The notes beneath the pieces were generated by a model. It was not told where the DNA came from. It saw only the letters and a list, made by a program, of their open reading frames with translations, and searched no databases. This document shows, piece by piece, positions 8,662 to 26,514 of a stretch of 64,000 nt of DNA. The DNA comes from CAYJPV01 sp964372095 (GTDB lineage Bacteria > Acidobacteriota > Vicinamibacteria > Vicinamibacterales > JAKQTR01), in assembly GCA_964372095.1 (NCBI GenBank), contig CAYJPV010000025.1, forward strand, positions 22,276-86,275. The letters are read 5' to 3'. Each line of letters opens with the position of its first letter. The stretch's first letter is position 1. The position numbers and the translations under genes are program-made.

Positions 8662-9051
8662 ATGGCCGAACTGAATCAGCAGCAGGTGGTGGACTACATC
8701 AAGGGTATCTCCGTGCTCGAGCTCTCGCAGCTCGTGAAGGCACTGGAGCAGGAACTGGGCGTGTCGGCGGCCGCGGCGATGCCGATGGCGATGCCGATGG
8801 GCGCGGCCGCGGGCGCGGCGGCAGCCCCGGCCGAAGAGAAGACCGAGTTCGACGTGATCCTGACCGACATTGGCGGCAACAAGATCAACGTCATCAAGGT
8901 CGTCCGCGAGGTCACCAGCCTGGGCCTCAAAGAAGCCAAGGATCTCGTCGAAGGCGCGCCGAAGCCCATCAAGGAAGGCGTGTCGAAGGACGAAGCCGCG
9001 GCGATCAAGAAGAAGTTCGAAGAAGTCGGCGCCAAGGTCGACGTCAAGTAG
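8662..9051 (+). CDS. rplL: 50S ribosomal protein L7/L12
   Basis: A 129-residue stalk protein that recruits translation GTPases. An N-terminal dimerisation helix is followed by an Ala/Met-rich hinge (AAAAMPMAMPMGAAAGAAA) and then by the C-terminal domain with EKTEFDVILTDIGGNKINVI and GLKEAKDLVEGAPKPIKEGV. The ATG at 8662 has GAGGAG upstream. The hinge is rather Met-rich but otherwise ordinary. Confidence 0.97.
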   Translation: MAELNQQQVVDYIKGISVLELSQLVKALEQELGVSAAAAMPMAMPMGAAAGAAAAPAEEKTEFDVILTDIGGNKINVIKVVREVTSLGLKEAKDLVEGAPKPIKEGVSKDEAAAIKKKFEEVGAKVDVK

Positions 9052-9077
9052 TCGGTCGGGCGTTCGATACGGGTTGG

Positions 9078-9111
9078 GGGGCGCGGGTCCGAATCGCCGG
9101 GCGCGCGCCCC
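9078..9111 (+). promoter_or_regulatory. rplL-rpoB intergenic hairpin (possible attenuator or processing site)
   Basis: GGGGCGCG (9078-9085) is exactly complementary to CGCGCCCC (9104-9111). In enterobacteria this gap contains a partial attenuator and an RNase III site that lower rpoBC expression relative to ribosomal proteins. There is no T-run here, so a processing or partial pause role is more plausible than full termination. Copied at 60303-60336. Confidence 0.4.
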
Positions 9112-9198
9112 TGAAACGTCCCTTGCCTGGCCGGCACATCGTGCGGGCGTGCGTGTCACGCGTGCCGGATGCGATCAGGCCCTAGTCCCGAGAGCAGC

Positions 9199-13512
<4,314 letters not shown>

Positions 13513-13520
13513 TCGCACCC

Positions 13521-17732
<4,212 letters not shown>

Positions 17733-17735
<3 letters not shown>

Positions 17736-17758
17736 GGGCTAGAGGCTAGAGGCTAGGG
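17733..17758. repeat. GGCTAGA mini-repeat at the rpoC stop
   Basis: The rpoC stop TAG runs straight into GGGCTAGAGGCTAGAGGCTA, the same unit as after gltX (669-700). Confidence 0.75.
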
Positions 17759-18084
17759 ACAGAAGCGGGGGGGGGGGGGCGGGCCCGCCCCCCCCCCGGG
17801 GGGGGGGGGGGCCGCGGGGGGCGGGGNNNNNNNNNNGCCTCGCGCCTTGCGGCTCGGCACACACGGGGGGGGGTTAAAAAACCCCCCCCCCCGCTTCGTC
17901 GTTTCAGACACTCTCGTGCGAAGGGCCAATCCGCATAAACCGCTGAGGAATGGAGCTTTCCCAGTTGGTTTCTACGGACGACTGGCGTAGACTCCTACCG
18001 GTACCGGCCCCGGAGACGGCCATTGCTGCCCGGCGACGCGGGCGGCGGCCGACGGGAGAGGTTTGTCGCGAGAGGCGTTCCAGC
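17759..18084. other. Scaffold gap (10 N) in poly-G/poly-C sequence, then spacer
   Basis: 17766-17826 is almost pure G/C homopolymer, 17827-17836 are N, and 17864-17892 reads poly-G, TTAAAAAA, poly-C. The outer edges are inverted (GAAGCGGGGG on the left, CCCCCGCTTC on the right). Long G runs at read ends are a known artefact of two-colour sequencing, so this stretch should not be trusted. 17894-18084 contains nothing I recognise except AGAGG before the next gene. Confidence 0.9.
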
Positions 18085-19851
18085 GTGAGCCTGCCCACAC
18101 AAATCGGACGTTACGAAATCGTCGAGATGGTCGGCCGCGGCGGCATGGGAGCCGTGTATCGGGGACGCGACAGCGTGCTCGATCGCGACGTGGCGATCAA
18201 GATGATGTCCGCCGAGTACGTGGAGGACGAAGAACGACGGGCCCGGTTCTACCGTGAGGCACGCGCTGCCGCGAAACTCCAGCACCGCAACATCATTACC
18301 GTCTTCGAGTTCGGCGAACACGACGGCCATCCCTACATGGTGATGGAGTTCCTGCGCGGTATGGACCTCCAGCGCCGCATGCGCACGCCCCCGCCGATTC
18401 CCCTCGACCAGAAACTGGATTTTGCGATTGGCTTGTTGCTGGGCCTCGGCCTGGCCCACCAGAACGGCGTGATCCACCGGGACGTCAAGCCGGCCAACGT
18501 CTGGGTGCTCGAGGACGGCACCGTCAAGCTGCTCGACTTCGGAATCGCCAAACTGGGGGCGTCGAGTTCGACGCGACATGCGGGCGTCATGGGTACGGTG
18601 GCCTACATGTCGCCGGAACAGGTCAGTGGCCGCGTGCTGGACGGTCGGTCGGATATCTTTTCGGCCGGTGTCGTCCTGTATGAACTGCTTGCGGGGCGGA
18701 AACCGTTCGAAGGCGAAACCGTCACCGAGGTGATGGTCGGGATCATCGAACGCCAGCCTCCGCCCATCCCGGACCTCCCCCAGGCCCTGCGAACCGTACT
18801 CGATCGGGCCCTCGAGAAGAACCCCGAGACCCGATATCAGACGGCCGCGGAATTCGCGGCGGATCTGGAACTCCTGCGGGCCCGGCTGCGCCCCGACAGC
18901 GGACCCTACGGCAACCTCGACCTGCCGCTCACGATGTCCAACAGTACGGAGACGCTCGTCGGTACGACGCCCCCGGGAGAGCATTCCTCCGACCTGCCCC
19001 TGCACCGGCCGCCGTCAGGCACGAACCAAGGGGTGTCGGTGTTGCGGACGGTCGCGCAGCGACCGCCCCTGTGGGTCTGGATGGCGGTGGCTGCGGTTCT
19101 CATCGGGACCGGCGGCGGTCTCTGGCTCTACCTGCGCCCGGCCGCTGAGCCGCCGCCGCCACAGCAGACCGAAGCGCCCGCGCCAAAACCCGAACCGGTC
19201 CGTGTGCCAACCGTGCAGGTCAGCACGACCCCCCCGGGGGCGTCGGTCGAGTTCAACGGCACGCGCCTGCCCGGACAGACGCCGCTGTCAGTCGACCTGA
19301 CTGGTCCGGCACCGTTCAAGCTGACGTTGACCTTGCCCGGGTACCAGCCGTCGGAAGTGGTTGTTACGGAAGCGCAGGCCACTTCCGGCCAGGTGACCTG
19401 GCAATTCGCCGCGGTTCCTGCCGACCGGACCCTTGAGGTGACCGCGGACTACGAGTTCGAACTGCACCGCCAGGGCCGCCCCGTCGGCGCGGCCGGCTTC
19501 CGGCAGTCTGCCCGGGTCCGGCCGTCAGAAACGCTTCACGCGCGCGCGCCGGCGGTGTTCCTCGACCAGACGATCACGATTCCGGCCAAGCCTCCCGCTG
19601 TCGTGCGGGTCACGCTCCCGGCCCTGGGAAAACTCTCCGTGCGCACGAGTCTCGAAACCTGTGAAGTCACCATCAACGGCCGATCCGCCGGGTTCCCGCC
19701 GCTCACGAACCAGGATGTCGTGTCCGGATCGCATATACTGGCACTGAAATGCCCAGATGGTCAGGGACCCAGGCAGGCGTTGACGATCCCGGCCGGCGGG
19801 AGCCTCGTCGCGCTGTGCCAGGCGTCGGGCTGCCAGGTCCAGATTCGATGA
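18085..19851 (+). CDS. Membrane Ser/Thr protein kinase with periplasmic PEGA domain
   Basis: A 588-residue PknB-type kinase. In the N-terminal kinase domain the glycine loop VGRGGMGAVY is at residues 16-25, the ATP-binding lysine is K39, the catalytic Asp is D133 in HRDVKPAN, DFG starts at D151 and the activation segment ends MSPEQ. A single transmembrane helix lies near 330-350 (VWMAVAAVLIGTGGGLWLYL). It is followed by a Pro-rich stalk and a PEGA-like fold (STTPPGASVEFNG), so the sensor half is outside the cytoplasm. I choose GTG 18085 (VSLPTQIGRYEI), with AGAGG upstream; the frame is open to 17950 but that part lacks similarity. Its stop overlaps the next gene. Confidence 0.88.
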   Translation: MSLPTQIGRYEIVEMVGRGGMGAVYRGRDSVLDRDVAIKMMSAEYVEDEERRARFYREARAAAKLQHRNIITVFEFGEHDGHPYMVMEFLRGMDLQRRMRTPPPIPLDQKLDFAIGLLLGLGLAHQNGVIHRDVKPANVWVLEDGTVKLLDFGIAKLGASSSTRHAGVMGTVAYMSPEQVSGRVLDGRSDIFSAGVVLYELLAGRKPFEGETVTEVMVGIIERQPPPIPDLPQALRTVLDRALEKNPETRYQTAAEFAADLELLRARLRPDSGPYGNLDLPLTMSNSTETLVGTTPPGEHSSDLPLHRPPSGTNQGVSVLRTVAQRPPLWVWMAVAAVLIGTGGGLWLYLRPAAEPPPPQQTEAPAPKPEPVRVPTVQVSTTPPGASVEFNGTRLPGQTPLSVDLTGPAPFKLTLTLPGYQPSEVVVTEAQATSGQVTWQFAAVPADRTLEVTADYEFELHRQGRPVGAAGFRQSARVRPSETLHARAPAVFLDQTITIPAKPPAVVRVTLPALGKLSVRTSLETCEVTINGRSAGFPPLTNQDVVSGSHILALKCPDGQGPRQALTIPAGGSLVALCQASGCQVQIR

Positions 19852-21374
19852 AGTCGTGCCCATTTCGGGGATTCGGCATGAGGCATACGTGTCTGCTGCT
19901 GGTGGTCGTCCTGCTGTCGTCCGGCGGTCACGTGTCGGCCGGCCAGGCACAGTCGGCGCAGGAAACGGCCCGGCGGCAGTTCGAAAGCGGCCGGGCGTTC
20001 CTGCGGGACGGCCGGAACGCGGAAGCGCTGAAAGACTTCGAATCGATCGTGCAACTCTTCCCGGCCTCGGACGTGGCGGACGACGCACTGCTCAGCGTGG
20101 CGGAACTCCAGCTGGATACGTTCGGGGACGCCGCGGTTGCGCGGGCCACCCTCGAGCAGCTGATGAGCAAGTATCCGTCGGGGACGGCCGCGCCGATGGC
20201 GTTCGTCCTGCTGGGGCGGGTGAGTCTGGCCGAGGCCCCGACACCGACGGCGGTCGATGCCGCCCTGGCAAGTTTCGACCGCGTACGGCGCCTCTTCCCG
20301 GAATCGGAAGCGGTTCACGCCGCATCGTTCTACGCCGGGGAGGCGTTGCGGAGCATCCGGCGGTTCGGCGACGCGCTGGTCCGGTACCAGCGGGTCTTCG
20401 CGGAGTCGCCGAGAAGTGTGTGGGCGGCTCGTGCCAGGCTGGGAGCGGCCCGATGCCTCGTGCAACTGGGGCAGCCCCGTGAGGCCATGGCCGAACTCCA
20501 GCGGGTTCGCGTGAGGTTTCCGGACACCGCCGAGGCCGCACGCGCCCTGGCCTGGAACACCATCCTCTACCGCCTCCATGTCAGGGCGCCGATCCAGCCG
20601 GCCTTCGCGTTCACCGGACATCCACTGACGGGCACGTCGGCGCGGCTGAAGGACATCCGGGCGCTCGGCGTGGATGCCGCGGATCGTGTCTATGCCCTGA
20701 GTGACGAGGCCCTGCGCGTCCTGGCTCCGAAGGGGACCGATGTACGTGGCGCGGCCCTGCGGGATGCGCGCGGCGTGTTTTTCGATCGGTTCGGCGCGCC
20801 GCTCATCCTGCTGAAAACCGGGATTCTCCGGCCCGACGGTTCGGTCGGCGCGGTCACGGCACGCCGCTCCGACGGCACCGTCAAGCCGCTCGAGTCGCTC
20901 GAGTCAGCCGTCGGGCTGCGGTCGGGCGATCTGCTTGTCGCCGATCGCGACACGGGCGCCGTGCACCGCGTCGACGGGCAGCTTGCCGTGGTGGGGGCGT
21001 TCTCGAGCAGCCGGCCCGCCCGCCTGGCCCTCGCGGCCCAGGGCGAAGTCGCCATGCTCGACACGGATGCGAATTCGGCCGTCGTCTGCAGCCGGGACGG
21101 GGCGGTCCTCTTTCGTGTGCCGCAGCGCGGAGGCGCGTACCGCCTCGAGAATCCGGTGGACATCGCGTTCGACGTGCTGGGGTACCTGTACATCCTCGAC
21201 AGGTCCAATGGTTCGGTCGTGATTTTCAGCCCGGCAGGCGCGTACCTCCTGGCGTTCACACTGCCCGAGAATGCGCCCGGCGCGTTCCGCCGCGCGTCGG
21301 CAGTGGCGCTGGATTCGGTGGGGCGGCTGCTGATCGCGGACGACCGCGCGTCCGGAATTCTGGTCTTCCAGTAG
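19848..21374 (+). CDS. Exported TPR and NHL-like beta-propeller protein
   Basis: About 508 residues with an N-terminal signal peptide (CLLLVVVLLSSGGHVSAGQA). The first half is made of TPR repeats (ARRQFESGRAFLRDGRNAEA, then FPASDVADDALLSVAELQL), resembling periplasmic YbgF/CpoB-type scaffolds. The second half has repeating blades such as PVDIAFDVLGYLYILDRSNG and AVALDSVGRLLIADD, typical of NHL six-bladed propellers. The ATG at 19848 overlaps the kinase stop (ATGA), which suggests coupling; ATG 19878 directly before the signal peptide is the alternative. No catalytic residues are evident. It probably acts as a binding or scaffold partner of the flanking kinases. Confidence 0.7.
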   Translation: MKSCPFRGFGMRHTCLLLVVVLLSSGGHVSAGQAQSAQETARRQFESGRAFLRDGRNAEALKDFESIVQLFPASDVADDALLSVAELQLDTFGDAAVARATLEQLMSKYPSGTAAPMAFVLLGRVSLAEAPTPTAVDAALASFDRVRRLFPESEAVHAASFYAGEALRSIRRFGDALVRYQRVFAESPRSVWAARARLGAARCLVQLGQPREAMAELQRVRVRFPDTAEAARALAWNTILYRLHVRAPIQPAFAFTGHPLTGTSARLKDIRALGVDAADRVYALSDEALRVLAPKGTDVRGAALRDARGVFFDRFGAPLILLKTGILRPDGSVGAVTARRSDGTVKPLESLESAVGLRSGDLLVADRDTGAVHRVDGQLAVVGAFSSSRPARLALAAQGEVAMLDTDANSAVVCSRDGAVLFRVPQRGGAYRLENPVDIAFDVLGYLYILDRSNGSVVIFSPAGAYLLAFTLPENAPGAFRRASAVALDSVGRLLIADDRASGILVFQ

Positions 21375-21377
21375 CCG

Positions 21378-23582
21378 ATGGGGTGGGTCGAGATGCTCCG
21401 GTGTTTGCTGCTGTTCCTGCTGATCCCCGCGACGCTCTGCGCCGGCCAGGCCGCTCCGCTACCGCAGGCGGGCCCGCTTGACGACGCCCGGCGGCTGTTC
21501 GACCAGTTGCGCTACGAGGACGCGCTGCCCCTGCTCACGCAACTCATCCAGGACCTGCAGAACCGGCCTGCGCCCGACGCGGAAGCCCGCGTGCTGAAAG
21601 TGGCGGCGCTCGAACTGCGGGCCCGCGCGCGGTTCGGCCTCGGAGACCGGACCGGGACCCGCGAGGATCTGACGACGCTGCTGCTCGAGAAGCCGGCGTT
21701 CGCCTTCGGCGGCGGGGTGACTCCCCGGCTGACGGCGCTGCTCGAAGACGTGCGTAAGGCGACGGTCGGCACCCTCACGATCACGACGGAACCCGCGGAT
21801 GCGGTGATCGAGATCGCTGGCGCGGCCGTGGTTCCCGGGGCACCCGTGGCCCTGGTGGCAGGACCCCACACGGTGGTGGCCCGCCGCGCGGGACACCGGG
21901 CCATCGAGCAGGCGGTGGCCGTCGCCGCGGGGGCCGATACGCCGCTCAGCCTGACCCTCGAACGGGTGTCCGCGATCATTGTCATCTTCTCGTCGCCGGC
22001 CGGCGTCAGCGTCTCCATTGACGGGAAGCCGGTGGGCGACACGAAACCCGGACCCCCGCCTGCGGCATATGCCGAGCGCATCGCCGCCGATGGGCATAAC
22101 CCCGCCACATTTTCGGCGCCCCTCGAGATCCATGACGTCAGCACGGGGGCCCACGAACTGACCTACCGCCTCGCATGCCACGTGACCATGGAATATCGGG
22201 TCACGGTCGCGAAACCAGCGGACTATCGCGAACTCGCGGTCATGGAGCCGTCGGTCGGGACGATTTCCGTGCAGGGCAGCGGGGCCGCCGTCGGGACCGT
22301 CTTCCTCAACGACGTCTCCAAGGGGCAGGCGCCCACCGTCCTGTCCAACGTCTGCTCCGGAAGCCACACTGTGGAGGTCCGTTCGCCGGTCGGTCGCATG
22401 AGGACGCGCGTTGAGTTGAAGCCGGGTGATGACGTGAAGCTCGACGGCACGCTCCGGCCCGCGATTGCCTTGTTGTCGACGTCAGGCCCGCTGGCCAACG
22501 TTGCCGCCGCCGACGTCCTCGCCACGGTCGAGCGGCTGTACGCCGGCAGTCGTTCGGTCACGGTGTTTGCGCCCGGCGCCGACACGGTCACCCGAGTCCT
22601 GCGCGAACAGCGGGTGGCCGACGGGTGGTTGTCGCGCCCGGGGTCGCTGGAACTCACCGCTGCCCAGGGCCCCGATGCCCTGGCCGAGTCCACCCTGCGC
22701 GACGCCGGCACCCGGGTTGCCCGGGCCCTCGACGCCCAGGCCGTCGCCGAGGTTGTGTTCACGCCTCGCGAAGGCGGGACCGGCGTCACGCTCCGTATGC
22801 TGGCGGCTGGCGGGGCGCGCCCCAACGACGTCGAGGTGTACCTCGACAGCCCGACGCGCAGCGTCGCGGCGATCGATGGCGAGCCGATTCGTCTCACGAA
22901 GCCGGTGCTGGCCCTCGACGTGCTGGACGTCACCGATGTGGATGGCGTGGTGGTGGCGGGCGTGTTGCCCGCCGCTGGCGGGGCGCCGGGGGTGACCGCG
23001 GGGGAGGTGTTGACGGCGGTGAACGGCGCGAAGGTCGGTTCGGGCGCCGCGCTGGAACGGGCCCTCGCAGAGACGCGCCCGGGCGATCGGGTGCGCGTGG
23101 GGATCCGCGATCGCGCCGGGGCAACCCGTGAGGTGACGCTGACCGTACTGGCGCAGCCCCGGTTGGCTGCCGTGCACGACCGCAGCATCGTCTGGAACAA
23201 GACGGCCATTGACCTGCGCGCATCGCTGGCGTCTCTGAAGGAACCGCTCGACGTTGCGGCGGCACAGGCGAATCTGGCCGTTGCGCTGATGCGGATGGGG
23301 AACTGGATCGAAGCCAAAGACCTGCTCGCCAGCGTCCGCCTCGCGGACGGTGCGGGCGTCGGCAAGGGCACGATCTTGTATCTGCAGGGACTGTGCGCCG
23401 AAGCGTTGTCGGACCATGCGGCGGCGCTGGCGGCGTTCCGCGCGGCAGCCGCCGTGCCGGGGGCCCTGCTGACCGAAGACGGTCCTCCCGTTGCACCGCT
23501 CGCGGCCGAGGCGGAGGCCCGCCTGGGTGCGGGCCCGCGCCGGGATGAGGCCGGGAGCACTACTCCAATACCGGGGGCCTAG
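21378..23582 (+). CDS. Exported PEGA-PDZ-TPR protein
   Basis: 734 residues from ATG 21378, with a signal peptide (MLRCLLLFLLIPATLCAGQA if started at ATG 21393). The order is: a TPR-like N-terminal segment (DARRLFDQLRYEDALPLLTQ), two PEGA-type repeats (TITTEPADAVIEIAG; FSSPAGVSVSIDGKPVGD), a long beta-rich middle, a PDZ-like segment (GVTAGEVLTAVNGAKVGSGA) and a C-terminal TPR (AQANLAVALMRMGNWIEAKD). No protease or other active site is seen. It is 3 bp from the previous gene and 5 bp from the next kinase, so all four genes at 18085-26506 form one operon. Likely a periplasmic partner or sensor component for the kinases; the exact role is unknown. Confidence 0.68.
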   Translation: MGWVEMLRCLLLFLLIPATLCAGQAAPLPQAGPLDDARRLFDQLRYEDALPLLTQLIQDLQNRPAPDAEARVLKVAALELRARARFGLGDRTGTREDLTTLLLEKPAFAFGGGVTPRLTALLEDVRKATVGTLTITTEPADAVIEIAGAAVVPGAPVALVAGPHTVVARRAGHRAIEQAVAVAAGADTPLSLTLERVSAIIVIFSSPAGVSVSIDGKPVGDTKPGPPPAAYAERIAADGHNPATFSAPLEIHDVSTGAHELTYRLACHVTMEYRVTVAKPADYRELAVMEPSVGTISVQGSGAAVGTVFLNDVSKGQAPTVLSNVCSGSHTVEVRSPVGRMRTRVELKPGDDVKLDGTLRPAIALLSTSGPLANVAAADVLATVERLYAGSRSVTVFAPGADTVTRVLREQRVADGWLSRPGSLELTAAQGPDALAESTLRDAGTRVARALDAQAVAEVVFTPREGGTGVTLRMLAAGGARPNDVEVYLDSPTRSVAAIDGEPIRLTKPVLALDVLDVTDVDGVVVAGVLPAAGGAPGVTAGEVLTAVNGAKVGSGAALERALAETRPGDRVRVGIRDRAGATREVTLTVLAQPRLAAVHDRSIVWNKTAIDLRASLASLKEPLDVAAAQANLAVALMRMGNWIEAKDLLASVRLADGAGVGKGTILYLQGLCAEALSDHAAALAAFRAAAAVPGALLTEDGPPVAPLAAEAEARLGAGPRRDEAGSTTPIPGA

Positions 23583-23587
23583 CTGCC

Positions 23588-26506
23588 GTGTCCACTACGC
23601 AACCGTCGTCGATTGGCCGCTACGAGATCATCGGTCGCCTGGGTGAAGGCGGCATGGGCGCTGTCTACCTCGCCCGCGACCCGCTCATCGATCGGCAGAT
23701 CGCCGTGAAGTTCCTTCGGGAGGGGCTCGAGAACGACGAACTGCGGGAACGGTTCGTGCGGGAGGCCCGTTCCGCCGGACGGCTGCAGCACGTGAATATC
23801 GTCGTGATTTTCGACGTCGGCGAGCAGGGCGGCCGTCCGTACATCGCGATGGAGTATGTGGAAGGCAGCACCCTCGCCGACATGGTTCGCCGGCGCGACG
23901 CCATGCCGCTGCTGCAGAAACTCCGGCTGCTCGAGCAGCTCAGCGAAGGGCTGGCCTACGCCCACCGCGCCGGCATCGTGCACCGCGACATCAAGCCGGC
24001 CAACCTGATCGTCAGCCGGGACGGCGTGCTCAAGATTCTGGACTTCGGGATTGCGCGACTCGGACGGGCCAACCTGACCATGGCCGGCGTCATGCTGGGG
24101 ACGCTGAACTACATGTCGCCGGAGCAGATCACCGGTGGCGATATCGACAAACGCAGCGACATCTTCGCGGTGGGCGCCGTCTGTTACGAATTCCTCTCGA
24201 ACGCGCGCGCATTCCCGGGCGACTTGCAGGATGGTATCCTTCACCGGATCATCACCAGCCAGCCTCCGCCGCTGAGCGGCCTGTGCCCGGGACTCGATCC
24301 GCGCGTCATCGACATCGTCAACAAGGCCCTCGAGAAGGATCCGGCCCGCCGATACCAGGATCTCGAGAGCCTGCAGGCCGATCTCACGGTGGTCCGGGAG
24401 GCGCTGACGCCGCCGACGACACCTGGTGCCGTGCGGATGTCCGCCACGGTCGTGCCGGCCGAGCCGCCCACGATCCACCTCCCGACGCCAACCGGTACCG
24501 TCCAACGCACGATGACCGGCCGTGAGCAGGCCACCAGGTTCCGGGGCGAACAGATCGGCCAGTGGCTGGAGGCCGCCCGCGGCGCGCTCGAACGTGGCGA
24601 GCACGAGGAAGCCCTGCAGGCCTGCCAGCAGGTGTTCGCGCTCGACCCGGACAACGCCGCCGCGCACGATCTGGCCGAGCAGGCGAAACGCTCCGCGGCT
24701 GAGCAGCAGATCGCCGAGCACGTGACGTACGCCACCGAACTGCTGTCGAGCGGTGCCCTGGAAGACGCGTCGCGCGTGCTGAAGCTGGCCCTCGCCCTCG
24801 ACCCGGCGTCGCCGGCGGCCCTCCGCACGCGCCAGGCGATCGACGAAGCCCGCCGGGTCCGTGACCAGGAGGCCGAGCAGCTTCGGGCCATCAATTCGGC
24901 CATGGATGATGCGGAGGCGGCGTACTCGGCCGGCTCGTTCGACACAGCCCTCCGGAAACTCGACGACGTGCTCTCGCTGGATCGCACGCACGAAGGCGCG
25001 CGCACGCTCCGCGACGACGTACTGGACGCGATCGACCAGGGTCGGCGGTTGCGGGACGTCGAAGAGAAGGCGCGCGCGACCGTCGCGGAGGCCTGGGCCT
25101 GGTACGACCGGGGTGACGACGCCGCGGCCATCGCCGTCCTGGAAGGCGCGGCGATCGATCATCCGCTGATTGCCAGCGCCCTGGCGGAGCTGCGTCGGCT
25201 TCAGGGAGCGGCTCAGCAGATGGCCGAAGGCGGGCCGGTGTCGGATTCCGAGAAGACCATCGTTGTGGCGCCGCTGCGTTCCGGCCCCGCAACCGAGCCC
25301 CTCGATCTCGACTCGACGGTCCTGGTGCAGCCGCTGGCGCCCAAACCAGACCGCCCTGCCACCGGCGGCCACACCCCGACGACGGCTTCCAGGCGAACGG
25401 CGTCGCCTCAGACAGCCAGAACGCCGCTGACCGGGAGCGGGCCGAGATCCCAGACGACCACGGTGAAACGTCCTGCGCCGCCTGCGGTCGATCCGCCGCC
25501 TCCTCCACCCGAGGCGGCGGGTGCGAACGGCCTCAAGCCGGGGGGCCTCGGCGCCCTGGCTGCGCTGGGCGGTGCGAACCGGCGAGTCGTTGCCGCCGTC
25601 GCGGCGGCGGTCCTCGTCGTGGCCGTCGGAACGATCTTCTTCTGGCCGAGCGGCCCGGCCGAGCAGCCGGGTGTGGTCGAGCCGGGGGGCGCGGGCCCGA
25701 CCCCGACGCCAGAGACCGCTTCCCCGGCTGGGGCGGCACCCGCCGTGACGCCGCCTCCGGTCACGCTACCGTCGGCGGGCGAAGCGGTGACGCCTCCGGC
25801 CGCCTCGGGGGCGCAACAGCAGCCACCGGCGGCATCACCGTCCGGTTCGCCCGCGGCCGCAGGAGGGGCGCCGGCCACCGGCGCGGGCACGCCACCGCGA
25901 CCGCGGCGGACGCCGGTGACTGTTCCCGCTCCCGTGGTCCTGCCGCAGGCCCCGGCGCCGGCCGCGCCGCCGCCGCCGCCGCCCCCGTCCCCACGTGGCA
26001 TACTCGTCGTCGAGAGCGATACGCCCGGCGCCTCGGTGTACATGGATGAGAAGCTGCTGGGACAGGCTCCGATTCGTACCTCAACGCTGGAGGCCGGGAG
26101 TTATCGGCTCAGGGCTACGCTGGAAGGCGAGGAGGACATCACACGGGTGGTGGATCTCGGCACGTCCGGCGAAACGACGGTGTTCCTGCGGTTCAAAGAA
26201 GTGCGGTTGCGCGTGTCGATCCCCGTCGTGCACAAACACGGAGGCGGCGGGTCGTGTGAAGGACGGCTCTCCGCCTCGCTGGCCGGCCTGACCTACGACA
26301 CGCCCAACCGCAACGACGCGTTCTCGATCACGTTCGATGAACTGGAACGGTTCCAGATGGATCTGCCGAGCAAGACGCTCTCGGTCAAGAAACGCGGGGA
26401 CCGGACGTGGAACTTCACGGACCGCAACGCCACTCCGGAAGCCCTCGCGCACTTCCACGCCCGCGTGGTGAAGGCGCGGGAGAAACTGGCGGCCCAGGGG
26501 CGCTGA
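23588..26506 (+). CDS. Membrane Ser/Thr protein kinase with TPR and PEGA domains
   Basis: 972 residues starting at GTG 23588. The kinase domain (about 10-275) has LGEGGMGAVY, K41, D134 in HRDIKPANL, DFG at 152 and MSPEQ. TPR-like repeats follow (about 320-520; LEAARGALERGEHEEALQAC), then a Pro-rich linker, a transmembrane helix near 665-688 (VVAAVAAAVLVVAVGTIFFW), a long Ala/Pro-rich stalk, a PEGA domain (ESDTPGASVYMDEKLLGQAP) and a C-terminal beta domain of about 90 residues ending in a helix. It is convergent with the PP2C gene, with only 8 bp between them, and PP2C could reverse its reactions. Confidence 0.88.
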   Translation: MSTTQPSSIGRYEIIGRLGEGGMGAVYLARDPLIDRQIAVKFLREGLENDELRERFVREARSAGRLQHVNIVVIFDVGEQGGRPYIAMEYVEGSTLADMVRRRDAMPLLQKLRLLEQLSEGLAYAHRAGIVHRDIKPANLIVSRDGVLKILDFGIARLGRANLTMAGVMLGTLNYMSPEQITGGDIDKRSDIFAVGAVCYEFLSNARAFPGDLQDGILHRIITSQPPPLSGLCPGLDPRVIDIVNKALEKDPARRYQDLESLQADLTVVREALTPPTTPGAVRMSATVVPAEPPTIHLPTPTGTVQRTMTGREQATRFRGEQIGQWLEAARGALERGEHEEALQACQQVFALDPDNAAAHDLAEQAKRSAAEQQIAEHVTYATELLSSGALEDASRVLKLALALDPASPAALRTRQAIDEARRVRDQEAEQLRAINSAMDDAEAAYSAGSFDTALRKLDDVLSLDRTHEGARTLRDDVLDAIDQGRRLRDVEEKARATVAEAWAWYDRGDDAAAIAVLEGAAIDHPLIASALAELRRLQGAAQQMAEGGPVSDSEKTIVVAPLRSGPATEPLDLDSTVLVQPLAPKPDRPATGGHTPTTASRRTASPQTARTPLTGSGPRSQTTTVKRPAPPAVDPPPPPPEAAGANGLKPGGLGALAALGGANRRVVAAVAAAVLVVAVGTIFFWPSGPAEQPGVVEPGGAGPTPTPETASPAGAAPAVTPPPVTLPSAGEAVTPPAASGAQQQPPAASPSGSPAAAGGAPATGAGTPPRPRRTPVTVPAPVVLPQAPAPAAPPPPPPPSPRGILVVESDTPGASVYMDEKLLGQAPIRTSTLEAGSYRLRATLEGEEDITRVVDLGTSGETTVFLRFKEVRLRVSIPVVHKHGGGGSCEGRLSASLAGLTYDTPNRNDAFSITFDELERFQMDLPSKTLSVKKRGDRTWNFTDRNATPEALAHFHARVVKAREKLAAQGR

Positions 26507-26514
26507 CGCGGGTG

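Noticed and set aside
17766..17893. Natural poly-G/poly-C structural element
   Set aside because: Homopolymers flank a run of N and are inverted at the edges, the pattern of read-end artefacts around a scaffold gap.
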